Positions 1 to 12,190 of a DNA stretch of 64,000 nucleotides are shown in pieces. The DNA comes from Fasciolopsis buskii (lineage: Eukaryota > Platyhelminthes > Trematoda > Plagiorchiida > Fasciolidae). The stretch is taken from the NCBI GenBank assembly GCA_008360955.1, contig LUCM01006241.1, forward strand, positions 427,360 to 491,359, read 5' to 3'. The notes below the pieces were generated by a model. The model was not told where the DNA came from. It saw nothing but the letters and a program-made list of their open reading frames with translations, and did no database searches. Numbering within the stretch: the stretch's first letter is position 1; the number at the start of each line of letters is the position of its first letter. A program made the translations under genes and the position numbers.

Positions 1-393
1 TGGTCACAGTTTCCTTCTTCACCCGGGCAAGAAGCCTCCAGTGACAACTTTTGGGCCGATCAAACGCTTTCTAGTATGTTCATTCAACCGTTTGCGACCC
101 TGGGCGGTAACATTGCTCGAACATAGTATCAAAATCCGGTATCGGACAACGATCAAGGCTTCACGGCAGATGTACTCCCATGTCTTACCAATACTCAGAA
201 TAACGACCCCGATGACACGATCATCTCGTCCTTAACTGTTCGGTCCGAAGTCAATGGATTGTTTTTCTATGTTGTTCGTGCAGTTCCAGTCACTTTTGAG
301 GAACTCCACACGGTGCCCAATCAAAATATCTTATTACAAAAAGTCGCAGAGTTTCATCGAATCCCCTGGCAGTTGACATTTTTCGGAGAATAA
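1..393 (+). CDS. Possible partial coding segment of unknown identity (one in-frame stop)
   Basis: Frame 1 is open from the window edge except for a TAG at 124-126, then runs 88 codons to TAA at 391-393. The translation after the stop looks protein-like, mixed polar and hydrophobic, including a stretch LTVRSEVNGLFFYVVRAVPV and then TFEELHTVPNQNILLQKVAE. I do not recognise the protein. The TAG could lie in a short intron (the AG of AACATAG is a weak acceptor), could mark a pseudogene, or could mean the frame is chance. The frame ends just before a copy of repeat family A. There is no start codon in the window; the gene, if real, begins to the left. Confidence 0.3.
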
Positions 394-482
394 CAACCCT
401 AACACGGAGTAAGTCCACAATGAAATTTACCGGCTTTATTCTGTTTGCAGAATTTGTTGACCATGATGCGTCGACGTGCGAG

Positions 483-696
483 TAACATGAAGCAATCCGG
501 TATAGCTTTACAATTGTATCCTACAGAGACAACTACCCAATGAGAACCATGGACATGGCCGATCATGAAATTCAAATATTCCTTGGAATACATCCCACTA
601 ATCGGGATTCCCCGTATTTTGTACATATGAGCACGATTTGCAAATAAACTCCAACGTCAGCGTGTTTTCCTATCGATATTTGTTTCACATTGTCCT
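483..696 (-). repeat. Interspersed repeat family A, copy 1
   Basis: The reverse complement matches 2489-2720 closely (about nine in ten bases by eye), including GTACAAAATACGGGGAATCC and GGTTCTCATTGGGTAGTTGT. It lacks a short block (about 12 bases, CCTATGGTATTC) present in copy 2. Similarity begins at GAGGACAATGTGAAAC and ends near GCTTCATGTTACT. With copy 2 it forms an inverted pair about 1.8 kb apart. No coding capacity or tRNA-like head is seen. Class unknown. Confidence 0.7.
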
Positions 697-2488
697 CTGT
701 TGCGTATTTTCGGTCGGAATCACTCCAATGGGCATTAGTAGTCCATATCCATGCCTCATTGTTACTGGGCCAATTCCGTTCTGCGAGTTCATGTACAAAT
801 ATTACAGCTACGTACAAACGTTCTACGGCAGTTTCAAGCTAGGCGTTCTGGAATCAGTCGTATGAAAGCTGTCGCTCGTATTTACATATGCTGGACCAGG
901 GTGAAAAAACCAGTATAGCCTCCGATTGTCAAGGTTGACATGAAATGTGCCTCGTCAATGAAAGTGCCAGGCAGGATCGGGACCAAGATATGGTCCGCGA
1001 CAGATGAAATTGTGGTCTAGAAGTCTTATAGACCACACAGACTCAGTTGGTGTCCGAGGCTCCCTCATCGAGGTACAGGTCTGTAGCTGAAGACGTTTGT
1101 CTAGAAACAGACAACATCGGAATCGACAACGAACACCATACGACAACGTTTCAGCTTATTTACATATCCCAAAACTTTACTAAATGATAACAGCGGGCCA
1201 CCTTAACCGAATTTCACAGATGATCAAGAATCAATCATTTACGATTACCAACTTGCCACCGGCAGCCCAATGACCGGCAGAATGATTCATCGACATGTTC
1301 AGGAAAGGGAGCGAAGTACGGAGCAAGTTCTGGAGACTAAAGTATTTTGCCACAACAAACTCATACTTTCCTGTGGAGACAATGTACACTTCCATTCAGG
1401 TAATTTACCCAACACCTTGAGATGTAGGACAAAGAAATCAAATACATCGGTCGCTCAAGAAAAAGCAACTCGATGCACATCAAATTACTGGATAGCAGTG
1501 TTTTCACCTGAACCAGCAAGTCTTGGCAAAACACTATCGTGTGCAGTTATCTAGGATGTTGTGGTTGCGTTTAATATCTGAGTACAAGATGCCAGACGGA
1601 TGGGATCAACAAACGCCATCGGGGTATCATGTCTAAGTTCAGGGTTGTTTTTTGGATTTGGTGTCACACACTTCAACCTCATCGGTGCATGAAGGAGATA
1701 ATTTAACACAAGCGACCGGACAAGTGTATTGCCTCCTCAGGTACATAGACCTAGATTGTCTTTAAACTATCGATCTGAACTTGTGATATTATATGGTGCA
1801 GAAAAATTAAAACGTCCTGTCCGAATTTGAAGCGTCAATAGATAATCCATTCTATCTCCAACTCGGTATCTCCTTTTCCGATTAACTCTACAGCAAACAA
1901 CCGAATCTAAAAAAATACACGGATTTTTCAATTAATCAAAAACAAATTGTTTCTGTTGGTTTCTTGTAATCAGTACTTTTATTTTTCTTCGGTTTTTCCA
2001 TTGGCGTAGTGGCTGATTTGTCGCTGTCTCCGCACTAGTCCTTGTAACAGGATAGTTGATATTACGAGTAAATTCGCACTATGGTTACATGTAATGTATT
2101 ACTGCTCATAGTCAGCAATTAGCCACGCATCTCAACATAAATCAGCTTCGTTGAAACTGTTCCGATTTGGATACAGTTGAAAATGAATATATAATATAAC
2201 AATTAAAAATACGATATAAGAAAGTTAAAGATAAGTTCATCGGATGAAATGAGCTCTAATCGGAACTTCGATGCCCATCCCAATAGCCTGTGCACAAAAA
2301 AAAACGATCGCAGATTTACTCGAATTGATCGTGAATGCTCCCGGTTGGAAGCGAACTAGTGAACCTGTATTGTATACCACACATGTCTGCTCATAATCCA
2401 ACTCAATAATCCCTAGTGCTTGAATAAATTTTCGATTTCATGGCCGGTATAAAACCCTTGCATCAAAATTAATCGGTAGTGACTAGCT
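697..2488. other. Spacer between the two family A copies, nothing recognised
   Basis: Open frames are short and unlike known proteins; a 94-codon frame at 1270-1554 has no recognisable motif. A-rich runs occur around 1900-1960. As the loop of an inverted repeat this segment could fold in RNA, but no function is visible. Confidence 0.5.
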
Positions 2489-2720
2489 GAGGACAATGTG
2501 AAACAAACATCGATAGGAAAACGCGCTCACGGTTGAGGTTTATTTGCGAATCGTGCTCATATGTACAAAATACGGGGAATCCCGATTAGTAGGATGCATT
2601 CCAACCTATGGTATTCAAGGAATATTTGAGTTTCACGATCGGCCGTCTCCATGGTTCTCATTGGGTAGTTGTCTCTGTAGGATACAATTGTAAAGCTATA
2701 CCGGGTTGCATCATGTGACT
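2489..2720 (+). repeat. Interspersed repeat family A, copy 2
   Basis: Longest clear copy of the family, inverted relative to copy 1. It ends in TTGCATCATGTGACT, while the related copy at 34945-35078 ends in CTGCATCACGTGACT. The shared terminal octamer-like motif suggests a defined element end. No terminal inverted repeat or target-site duplication was evident by eye. Confidence 0.7.
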
Positions 2721-5284
2721 AGAAATTGGGCCCACCACAAAATTTTGCCATTCTGGGAGAATGGTTAGGGTTAAACAGTATGTACTATGTTCTTTGGTGT
2801 CGAGTGAGTAGATCATCGCACGCGGTGTCTTTTGAGCCCAGTATGATAGCCCTTAATCCAACGTCCATTTAGATATGGAATAGAAAGTCATCATAATCGA
2901 CTGGTTTCATTTTCTGCTGTATAAAATATGCGCTCTATCAGTACACCAGTGTTTGGCTGATAAAAATTTTGTTAAACAAACCATCTGTCCTGTGCATCCG
3001 TTGACATTCCAGTTTGTCGAATCCCACCAACAGTCTTAAATGCTAAGCCAAAAGACGGAATGAAAGTTCACTGGTTTGCGCTGAACGTGGCACATCTGCA
3101 ATCACGTGATCTAAAAGTTTGGCGGTCTCGATCAAATTGTATTAGTCCAATAAGCATCAACTCAAAACTCATGAATGTCATCACAAGTGTGTACTTAATT
3201 GGACAGGATGGTCCAATTGATTTCGACCAAGGTTAGATAGGATTCCTTATTTGATACATCACTTCCATCCATTCGGACACAATATTCGCCCAGCTAGGAA
3301 TAATCTGAATGCGAATACGTGTGCCCCGGGGCGGCAAAGGAGCTTAAAGAGTCTCGATCAACCTCAGAGAGGACACTGAGGTATGAAGAATCGACAGGCG
3401 AGTATCCCGCTCCATATTTAGCTTCGGCCATCGAAGATCTGTGTAAAACACTGTTTCGAATCGATACATGAAAAACTTAGTGCTCTCTTAATGTTGCATT
3501 CTCGTAGACGCCATTTCTTGTCTCGATATGTAAAGGATCAGATATTCATTTGAAGAAAAGTACCCAACGTCAAAATGGATTCAGGACGTATCAATCAGCA
3601 ACAGTTGCATGATGGGAAGGATCTAACCTGTAAACTGTTTAACTTGGTTACGTGTACCTTAGGTAAGAGAATTTGTGTGCCATCTTGATGGCCCCTAGGA
3701 AAAAAATCAACCACTCCACGTCATACAGGGTTACAACAGATTAGAAAATGTGTTGGTTTTAGAACAGTCTATTGGTCTTCATGGGGTTCTGATTGCCAAA
3801 TTTGGTATTTAGATCTCTTACGTCTCATTACCGGTCAAGGTGACGTGGACAGTGCACGTGAGCAACTAGTTGGGGTTCTTCCCGATCTATAGGCTCGCCA
3901 CTGGCTTTGACCTTGAAATTCTTTGATAAAATTGACTTGGAAATTAAGCATCTGCTTGTCACTTAAAGTCTGTGCAACAGTTGACAAAAATTCGGAATCA
4001 AAGGAATAAAATTTATCACAAATGACACGCTAGAATAAGGATACAACAAATTTTGGGAAAATGAAATTACGGTTTAGTCTTTAGAATTACTACACTGTCC
4101 TTGGTCGTTGTTCGGTCGGTTTTCTGCATCAGTGCAACCCATTGAAACAGAAGAAGAGCAGATAATGTTATTCGGTTGGTCGTACGTTTCGCCGTCGTTT
4201 CCAAGTGCTGAGTTGGCTCTTGATCTTAGGAGATTGACATTTGGCTTGTGAAATTTGATCCTCCTAGTAGTGTGCCCTGTTGCTCCTTCGAGTGTTTGAT
4301 TCAATTCTGTAAGCAGGTCCGTATAAGTGATTATGGGTCTGTATGATATGAGCTGTTGTTCTCGCAGTTAGATGAACCGTTTGCCTCGCATCCGAGTGTA
4401 CACATGATTCAGTTATAACTGAGCGAATCAAGTTATTTTCTTAAGGGACACTGTAAACTGATAAGATAATTCCGAACGAACGCCCAATTCTGAGAACGAT
4501 CGTACATGGGTGAGAAACTATGCGACAATGACTTGACTTATCAAACACAATTAAGAAATTATACTACAGGGGAGAAACTTCGAAAAACTGCGGCTTAACG
4601 ACTGACAAAACTGTTTTTTGTTGCGTTCGCGATGACCTCAAATTTTTTTCCTCGCTCATCGGTTGTGTGGTCAATGACCTCAGTGACTTGGGTTCAGTGG
4701 ACTGGTTATGCATCATTTTTGTGCAATCACATCCGAATATATTAGACAACTCGGTGACACGTGTTTTTCTCTGTTCGTATCACCTGGCCGCCCGTGCATG
4801 CATATGTGCATTGATAAACACAATATGGATTGGTGTAAAAAGATTCATTGAGAGGCTGTTCTGTTTGGTAAATTGACCTCTTTTCGCGACGATATTTTCA
4901 TACGTGTACAAATGTCAGCCTATCCAGGCTCAAGTGACCAGGTCTACATACATTATCATATATTAAATCGTCACAAATTGTAAAACATCTAGGAGAACAG
5001 TTAGTGAACTGATAGATTCAGTGGGATAGCATGTGATTCACGTGAGACGAGTCGAAGCAGCCTTGCTATCGAAAGTGGTTGAGCGATCATCATCGTACAT
5101 GCAAATGGATTTCATGGGTTCACATTTTCTCCATGCAAGGCACTTTCCAAACTGAGCAGACTGCCAGTTACACTGTTGTATCAGTAATCAGAAAGAAGTC
5201 AAGTAAACAATAGAAGAACCAATTAATCCGAAGCCGTAAGATTTCGGACGAAGAAGATTCGAATACAACGAATTGCCTTGGCCG

Positions 5285-5300
5285 TGACGTCGTGACGTCG
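5285..5300. promoter_or_regulatory. Two tandem CRE-like octamers
   Basis: TGACGTCG occurs twice back to back (TGACGTCGTGACGTCG). TGACGT is the core bound by CREB/ATF-type bZIP factors. No promoter or gene start was recognised nearby, so function is unproven and chance is possible. Confidence 0.25.
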
Positions 5301-6858
5301 AATCATTTGTTCAGGGGAAACCGAAAGTGCGAATAAAATGAATTAGGGCAAGTTGAATGAAAATTTGATCATAACAAACTCGAATGAACAGTTTCATCGA
5401 GTAAAGTATAAACACCTCCACCTATACGACTAAGTAAGTTTCGTTTAGATGTTGCACTATGTAGCAAGAAGTCAAGTGGCTAATGCATCATTACAGCTAT
5501 GCATATTGTTCTCTTCTAAGTCATTCCTATAGACAGTTCTTATTCTGATTAGGTGAGTATTCTAGGGCCTTTGCTTTCCCTATTTGGGGCTTTCTTCTGA
5601 GTGGTTTGGTCCGATGGATCCGAGTGACGGCTTGCAACGTGTCGCTTACACTGTCAGAAGAATCCTCAAGGCACACTTGGTCCATCACGAGAGGCTTCTT
5701 TTGGCTCCTGGTCCTTGTTAATATGCTGATGAAGTTGGCTACCACACTCATTTGTTGCCGTCACAATCGGGTCTAGTAAATGACAAGTGATCGACTCTTG
5801 ACTGATTATTACTGCGTTGTTTTTAGTTTTTCCTAATCGATTCAAGTCGAATGTCAAATTCGAAACCATTTAAGGATTGACAGCCTTGGAGTTACTGACA
5901 AGCAGTGCATGAACGGGAAACCTATCTAACAATGGTCTATTTAGGTTGTAATTGGCATTTTGTATCTTTAGGCTTGGTGAGAGATCACGTGATGTACTTG
6001 ACCTTGCCGGTTGAGTGCATGTAGGTCTAAGATCCGAGTCGTGCTAATGTCGTTCCTAATTGAGAATAAAAGTGAAAGAACATGGACTGCACAAAGGGAC
6101 AATGTTATTCAAACAAATTGGTCTATTTTTCACACTTACCTGCGAAGAATTTGCGCAAAACCTTTTTCTACTCGAGGTGCTGTAAACTGTCGGGCAGAAA
6201 CCGTGTACTTCAGTGTTCACAATGTTCGCTCTATTCGATTATTGTGTCTAAAGAAACAAAAATTCGAAACGCATTACGTGAAACTAGATCTCTTCAAATT
6301 GCGTCACTCGTCAATGGGATCCCCATTCAAAGATCAGAGCTAGCTCAACATCAGCATCGGTATCACCATTCTCATTTTTTGAATCAATTTTCTGTTCATT
6401 TTATTTTCATCTTGCTTTGTTTGCGTCACGATCTAAGTTCTGTTGTCCAAACTGAAGTTAGCACTACCTGGTCAATTCCTTCCTTATTCGCCCTCTGTTT
6501 GTATTCATCCGTGGCAGTGACCCAGATTTGTACCTGAAATTTGAGCAGTCCTAGGTATTAATTTTCTTCATAATTCTAGATGTTTCACTTCAAATTAGTA
6601 TTTGGTTCGCCTCGTCTACAAGAACCAGACGGCCGAACTCTATCGGACATCGTCATACTTCACGTGACCTCTTATTGTTTTTGTTGATATTATTGTTTCG
6701 ATACTATTCTCTCGGTGTGTGGATGCTTGTGTACGTGCGAGTGTTTGTTCGTGTCGGCGTTTTCTGTGGGTGTGGGTATAAATCACACCTGAAACATGTG
6801 ATGGACTGGAACACACGCCTACAATGGTCGCCATGGTAACGTCGACGAGATGATACTG

Positions 6859-6885
6859 ATGTTGTTGTTGTTGTTGTTGTTGTTC
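6859..6885 (+). repeat. (GTT)n microsatellite
   Basis: About nine uninterrupted TTG/GTT units. Produces a poly-Thr frame on the minus strand that should not be read as protein. Confidence 0.9.
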
Positions 6886-8035
6886 CCGTCGCCTTCACCT
6901 TAGTCGTTCGGTTTAGTCAATTCATGCAAGGTCATCCGACAAACGGATGAGGTGAAGCTGAAGCAGTCACGTGGCAAATATCGTAGACGAAATAATTCAG
7001 TGATATGGCATGGGACATACATATGGATATCACGCTTTATTTCGCCATGTACGTAATACCATCGAATTCATTTGTTTATTAGCGTCGCCGTTTATATATT
7101 TCATGCAAAATTAATCCGTTGTCTAACAGTTGAAAAATTAGAGTCTCAAATATGGTCCCTGGTCAATAAATGTATCAATCAAATCATTTATTTCAAACTA
7201 TACGCGTGAAGCACGAAAATTCTTGTCCCGTGACCCTCATTCTCGAAGAACGGTTCACTGCACAAACTAAACAGGATGTAACGTCAATATCGAACGACTC
7301 ATTGTTAATGAACGCCTAGAATAAACAATCCTTGACATTTGGGGTACTGTTAACTTGAGTATTTTGCTTTATTCTCGCCGGAACATGTCCAATTGGAACA
7401 ATCCGACTTATATTCTCCTCACTTTTTCGTAAAACTTGTCTGGTCTGCGGATTCATTCACTGTTTTGGTTACTCAACACAAAGCATCTGAAAACCCCGGG
7501 AAGATGCATGAAATGTCAACGTGAACTGTATTCTGTCTCTACTTGTGTTAGTCATCCCACCGAAAGTGATGGGTAGGTCGTGGGAACATCTTATTGCTGC
7601 ACATCATGTCATTTTGAAATAGAAGAATGATTTGATATGGACAAATCAGACGACCATTTTATACATTTTATCACTTCCAGTTTTCGGGGCAGGATTTTGT
7701 AAGGCGAATTCCGGCCGCATAGGAATGACATTCGTTATATAGTCGAGAGACCGTGCTCACTAACAAGACTGCGAACTCGGTGAAGGAGTTTAATTATTTG
7801 TACCCATGGCAAGGATTTAATGAACTCCGAGTTTCCTCGCCGTTTAGTTGACTCTGATCACCTTTTAGTGGCCGCAATCCATTCTCGAAATGTTTTAAAG
7901 CTGATCTGTCATGGAATGGAATAAACACTTGTTTCGCGACAACGCATGTCGTAAACGGACATATCAGTGATGAACTGTTTGATCTAGGAACACAGCCAGT
8001 TAGGTCGGTGTGAATTTTGTCAGCTAATGTCTTTT

Positions 8036-8205
8036 ATCTTTTTTAATTCCTTTAATAATGAAACAACAATGTACATCAATTTTCAGGAACGGGGCCGCGG
8101 CCAGCATGTGGCTGCCAAGTGGGGAAGTTGACCGGCGGTGGGAGGATTCGAACCCGCGATCTTCACATCCAAGCGCCACGACCTTGTCTGTTTGGCCACC
8201 CCCGA
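8036..8205 (-). repeat. tRNA-derived SINE, copy 1
   Basis: On the minus strand it has a Pol III B box in GCGGGTTCGAATCCTCCCAC, then the family body (CTTCCCCACTTGGCAGCCA, GGCCGCGGCC, TTCCTGAAAATTGATGTACA), ending in a TTTCATTATTAAAGGAATTAAAA tail. Shared order with five other copies in the window defines the family. Not a functional tRNA: the acceptor and anticodon arms do not form. Mobilised by a partner LINE, probably RTE; that link is inference. Confidence 0.8.
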
Positions 8206-10263
8206 GGAGAAGAAATGTGTTTATTCAAACCAAATTCTGGGATGTTTAAATCAACTCCAGCTTTATAAACAATGGCCGTAGTTTAATAAACGACCGAAAA
8301 AACCGCGCTGTTATTTTGAAAACGTGTTATCCGATTTGACATTCACCCCATCCCATCACCCTATACAGCCTGTAGCATTCATTATGACATAGGGCACGAT
8401 TAGTTATGGTGTAGTGGTAACGTTCCATCCGAGAAGATCTACAGAGTGATGGACAACTACTGAAACGCAATTTTATTTACCAACCAGTCTGGAACGTTTA
8501 TCTACTTACTTAATTCGTGTCTATGGTAGAGACTTTGGTTCGAAGAACGCACGGACCAAGTAGCAAAGAGGTAGAGGTGCGAGGGCAGTAGTTGGTACCG
8601 TCTTGTTGCGGTCAACTAACTTTACTATGTGCAATCAAAAAAACTTGTCCATTAACCGTCTTCATAAAAGGAGATATTCGGGTTTAAGAATGGATATAGA
8701 CGTGGATACTTGTGAACAGATAGCTTTGCTTGGATACACTCTGATAGGACGAACGTGTTAGCAAGACAACACACATCCGTGTACCTAACATAAATGGAAT
8801 TGACAATGAGAATCTAGTAACGGGTTAGTCTATTTTCATGGAATAATTCACCATATGATACCAAGGCTCGACTCCATTTTTATCGTTCACACAAACAGAA
8901 TGTTCAGCCATCCGGGAACCATTGAATCATTTGGACAATTTAGATCAATTCTGAATCCCGCGATTGACAAAGTTCCCCAAATCTATTTGGTTTCTGGATA
9001 TAATGACTTATTCGAATCCTTTGTCATGTCTGTCCTTAGAGTCCTGCTGCCTGAGACCGGCTTTGGGATGAAAAACTATGCATAGCCAATCAGAGGTCAA
9101 CGTTGGTATTGTCTAGGTCTAGCTGACCGGAGTTTTCTGATTTTGTATGATGATTATATTTCATCTTCACTTTGACCCCTTGGATAACTTTGACCTGGAA
9201 ATGGGATTGTTTCACTGCCTGAGTTGACGTCCAACCGTTCGGTGCTTACGCAGAGAAATCTTTTTTGGAGCTTGGTTTTGTTGCTTTCACTTTGATTTTT
9301 CTGGCGTTCGATGATTCTGTTTCGTCGGTATGCCCGCATTAAATTAGAATCCGCGACAGCCAGTTAGCATGGTATCAGCTGTCTTTGGCTCGACTTTTTG
9401 ATTATCCGTCTCTACTGATTTCTGTTGTTCGAGTTCAGCTTTACTCGTCTCCCCCATTAATCACATTATATCATTCAACTAAGTTTTGTCCATTGTACAC
9501 TGGTATAAGTATAGACACAGGCAAGCATGGATACATATGCACGCTTCCTGTCACCAGTGTACAGACCTATTTGGCAATCCCGAGGCGTCTCCATTTGACC
9601 GTTACGAATGGGTTTTCGGTCCCCCTGCGTTACGTGTACATACCCCGGGTCAAGGAACCAGTAAGTAGGACGAGAAGGGATAAACAAAGGTGACATAGTG
9701 GCCTGTAACTGATCAAAACCGAGCATCTTAGGTTAGGTTAAGTTAGGGTAGGTACGATGTATTGATGTGTGAACTGGGTTTGGTTAATTGTATTGATACC
9801 TGTCTAAGTGTCTTATTTTTAACCACACCCAGAAAGTTTGCATGTGATCTGTTTAGTGTCACCTTGTATGTGGTCACTTTCTTTCCTTGCCGATAGGAAT
9901 TTTCGTAGACGGGGTGGTGGGTTTTAATTTTCTAAGTGACTACTGAATCATCAATATGATTCAATTATTCGCAGTATGACACTTGTGAGAACACGATTGT
10001 CATGTGATCGTTTTTAGAAAAACATTTAATCGTGAGAACCGATCTTTTTACCAACTGACGAAACATCCACGTTTGTCTTTGTCTTTATCTGGGCAGCAAC
10101 TGTGCAAAGAGAAACCATTCAAGGCTTGTATCTACAAAACATCTAATCTATGTATTCATGACCAGTAATCCCACTTAAAAGCACTACCCCCCTGAGTACA
10201 TGAAAGCCAAAGAAATTAGTTGCAAAAGGGAGAACAGAAGCTAGAAACTCATTCTTTAATGCA

Positions 10264-10440
10264 TGCATGTACATGCGCATGTATGTATGTATGTATGTAT
10301 GTATGTATGTATGTATGTATGTATGTATGTATGTATGTATGTATGTCTGTATGTATGTATGTATGTATGTATGTATCGGCATGTATGTAATGTATGTATG
10401 CATGTATGTATTTATGTACGTATGCATGAATGTATGTATA
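10264..10440 (+). repeat. (TATG)n tetranucleotide microsatellite
   Basis: About 100 bases of nearly pure ATGT/TATG units (10279-10376) with degenerate flanks to 10440. All six frames are open, giving artefactual Tyr-Val-Cys-Met and His-Thr-Tyr-Ile repeat ORFs. Confidence 0.95.
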
Positions 10441-12080
10441 TACGGAAAACGCTGTGATAATTTCATTAGCAAATTCCTTGGCGGAGTACAATGTACCTTC
10501 GTGAATGGCTGTAGTTTCGACCGAGCTCATCCAAATTAAGGCTAGCCAGGGGCCGAAGGAAAAACGTTCAGCGACTGTTATTGGTTTGAAGACATTCTAC
10601 GGATAACGTCTATCACTGACTTTCACGAACTGGAGCATTCGTATTGTTCTTGATTCTTAGTTTCTAGTGCGAGTAACTGGAACTCGTGATGCTAATTCTT
10701 CCTTGACTAAAGGTGATGTGCAATGCGTTCACCGATAGTCAATAAGAAAAATGGAATGTAAAAAGTGATCATGAGAAGAAAACTAGGGAAATATGTGTCA
10801 GAACGCCCAACTCGGTTGCGTGATTTCAATCGCTGGTTCTCGCAGGTTGCGTTTTTGGATGTGCTTCGAATTTAAGAAAATGGATTAGGGGATGATATCG
10901 AGAATCTTGGTTTGGTTGAACTATAAAAATTCCAAAAAAATAAAATATTTTACCTTCACTCGCCGAACTTTCGGGGCTTGGAATGAATCTTTCATAAATT
11001 TCGCTCACTTGTGATTGAGTGTGACGAAAAAGTAAATTTCTTGTCAGTCTTCTGTATTGGTGTGGTGAACGTAATACAATGCATATATCAGATAGTCGGA
11101 ATACGCGCGACAATGGTCTGAATGTAACTAACTGTGCTGAGTTACAAATAGTCCCCTAACGAGATTAATCCAGCTTATTTTGAAGGGAACTCTCATGCTG
11201 CAGTTCTCCACACACTGGCGTGGGTTTTAGCCGTGTACGTGAGTCCCACTAATTCCGGCATTGAACAATAGAATAACAAAAGTATCCCATAAGAAACCGA
11301 TCTGCAGAAAACACTTGATTTCTTCGAAGTTTTCGCAATTTTTCTGCCAAAAGCCGTGTTCCTTCTCCACGTTTGTTAGAAACTAGACATTCGGTTCATC
11401 CCCTAGAAGTGCACAGATCTTTTTCCAAGGATAGAGAGACGATCATAGCTATTCCTATACTAGTTCAACTCCCGAATTGTAGCATTTTGAACCGAACCGT
11501 AGTTATGTAACATCGCTTTAAATCCATGACAACAGAATTGTTCTGAATCATAAATGGTCATTATGAAGCGGGGTGGTGTATAGACCGAACCCATCCGTCA
11601 CAACTGAAAAACAATAAATGTTGGTAAACAGTTGGAACCAAAGAAAACCTGGAACAGGGGTGGTAAATTTGATGTCAGATTCAGAGTACTTGGGGATATG
11701 GAAGTACATCTGAACTATCCAATCATATTTGATCAGATTTAGAATGAAGGCACTAAGTAATAGACCTTTGAGTGAAAGCATCAATTTGTCGTCAATGAAT
11801 AATGTCTGCAATAGAATGTGTCAACTAACCGTTTCTTCACTACTCTCCGGATCTGCATAAACACCCACCTTACGAAGGATTTTTAATCTTTTTTGATCCT
11901 TTGCACCTGAAATCGAGTTACGGAACTTGGGCAGTCGCATTGCCGAACGGATACGAATTACCAGCTGGTGCTGGGTTTTATTCTACTCGAGTTACGCAAC
12001 TGAAGAAAACAAAAAGATTGCACCAATTGCGAAACACATCTGCGGTTTAGTTTCAAAGTAGGAGATATGCTGATTGTTAG

Positions 12081-12190
12081 ACTACATTCCATCCAATGCG
12101 CATCGGGGAATTTTTGAATTTCACTACCGCTCGTTGTCACAGTTCTCATTGGCTAGCTTCCTGGACAGGCTCACCCGAAGTTGTACCGGA
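12081..12190 (+). repeat. Interspersed repeat family A, divergent partial copy
   Basis: Aligns by eye with the middle of copy 2: ATTCCA, then GGGGAATTTTTGAATTTCAC, then AGTTCTCATTGGCTAG, then a GTACCGG ending where copy 2 has CTATACCGG. More diverged than copies 1 and 2, hence older or from another subfamily. Confidence 0.45.

Larger units (their letters stand above)
2721..8035. other. Spacer, nothing recognised
   Basis: Includes the tandem CRE-like octamers (5285) and the (GTT)n run (6859). The longest frame, 151 codons at 6082-6537, overlaps another open frame and shows no family motif or splice context that I can support. Confidence 0.5.

Noticed and set aside
6082..6537. 151-codon plus-strand ORF
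   Set aside because: No recognisable domain, overlaps another open frame, and composition is not clearly coding.
8150..8160. SINE B boxes as functional tRNA genes
   Set aside because: No acceptor or anticodon stems form; each B box sits in the same dispersed repeat body.
9729..9755. Telomere-like TTAGGTTAGGTTAAGTTAGG
   Set aside because: Only a few imperfect units; not an interstitial telomere tract.
10143..10539. ORFs of 64-109 codons over the (TATG)n tract
   Set aside because: A tetranucleotide repeat without stops opens all frames; the translations are pure Tyr-Val-Cys-Met or His-Thr-Tyr-Ile repeats.
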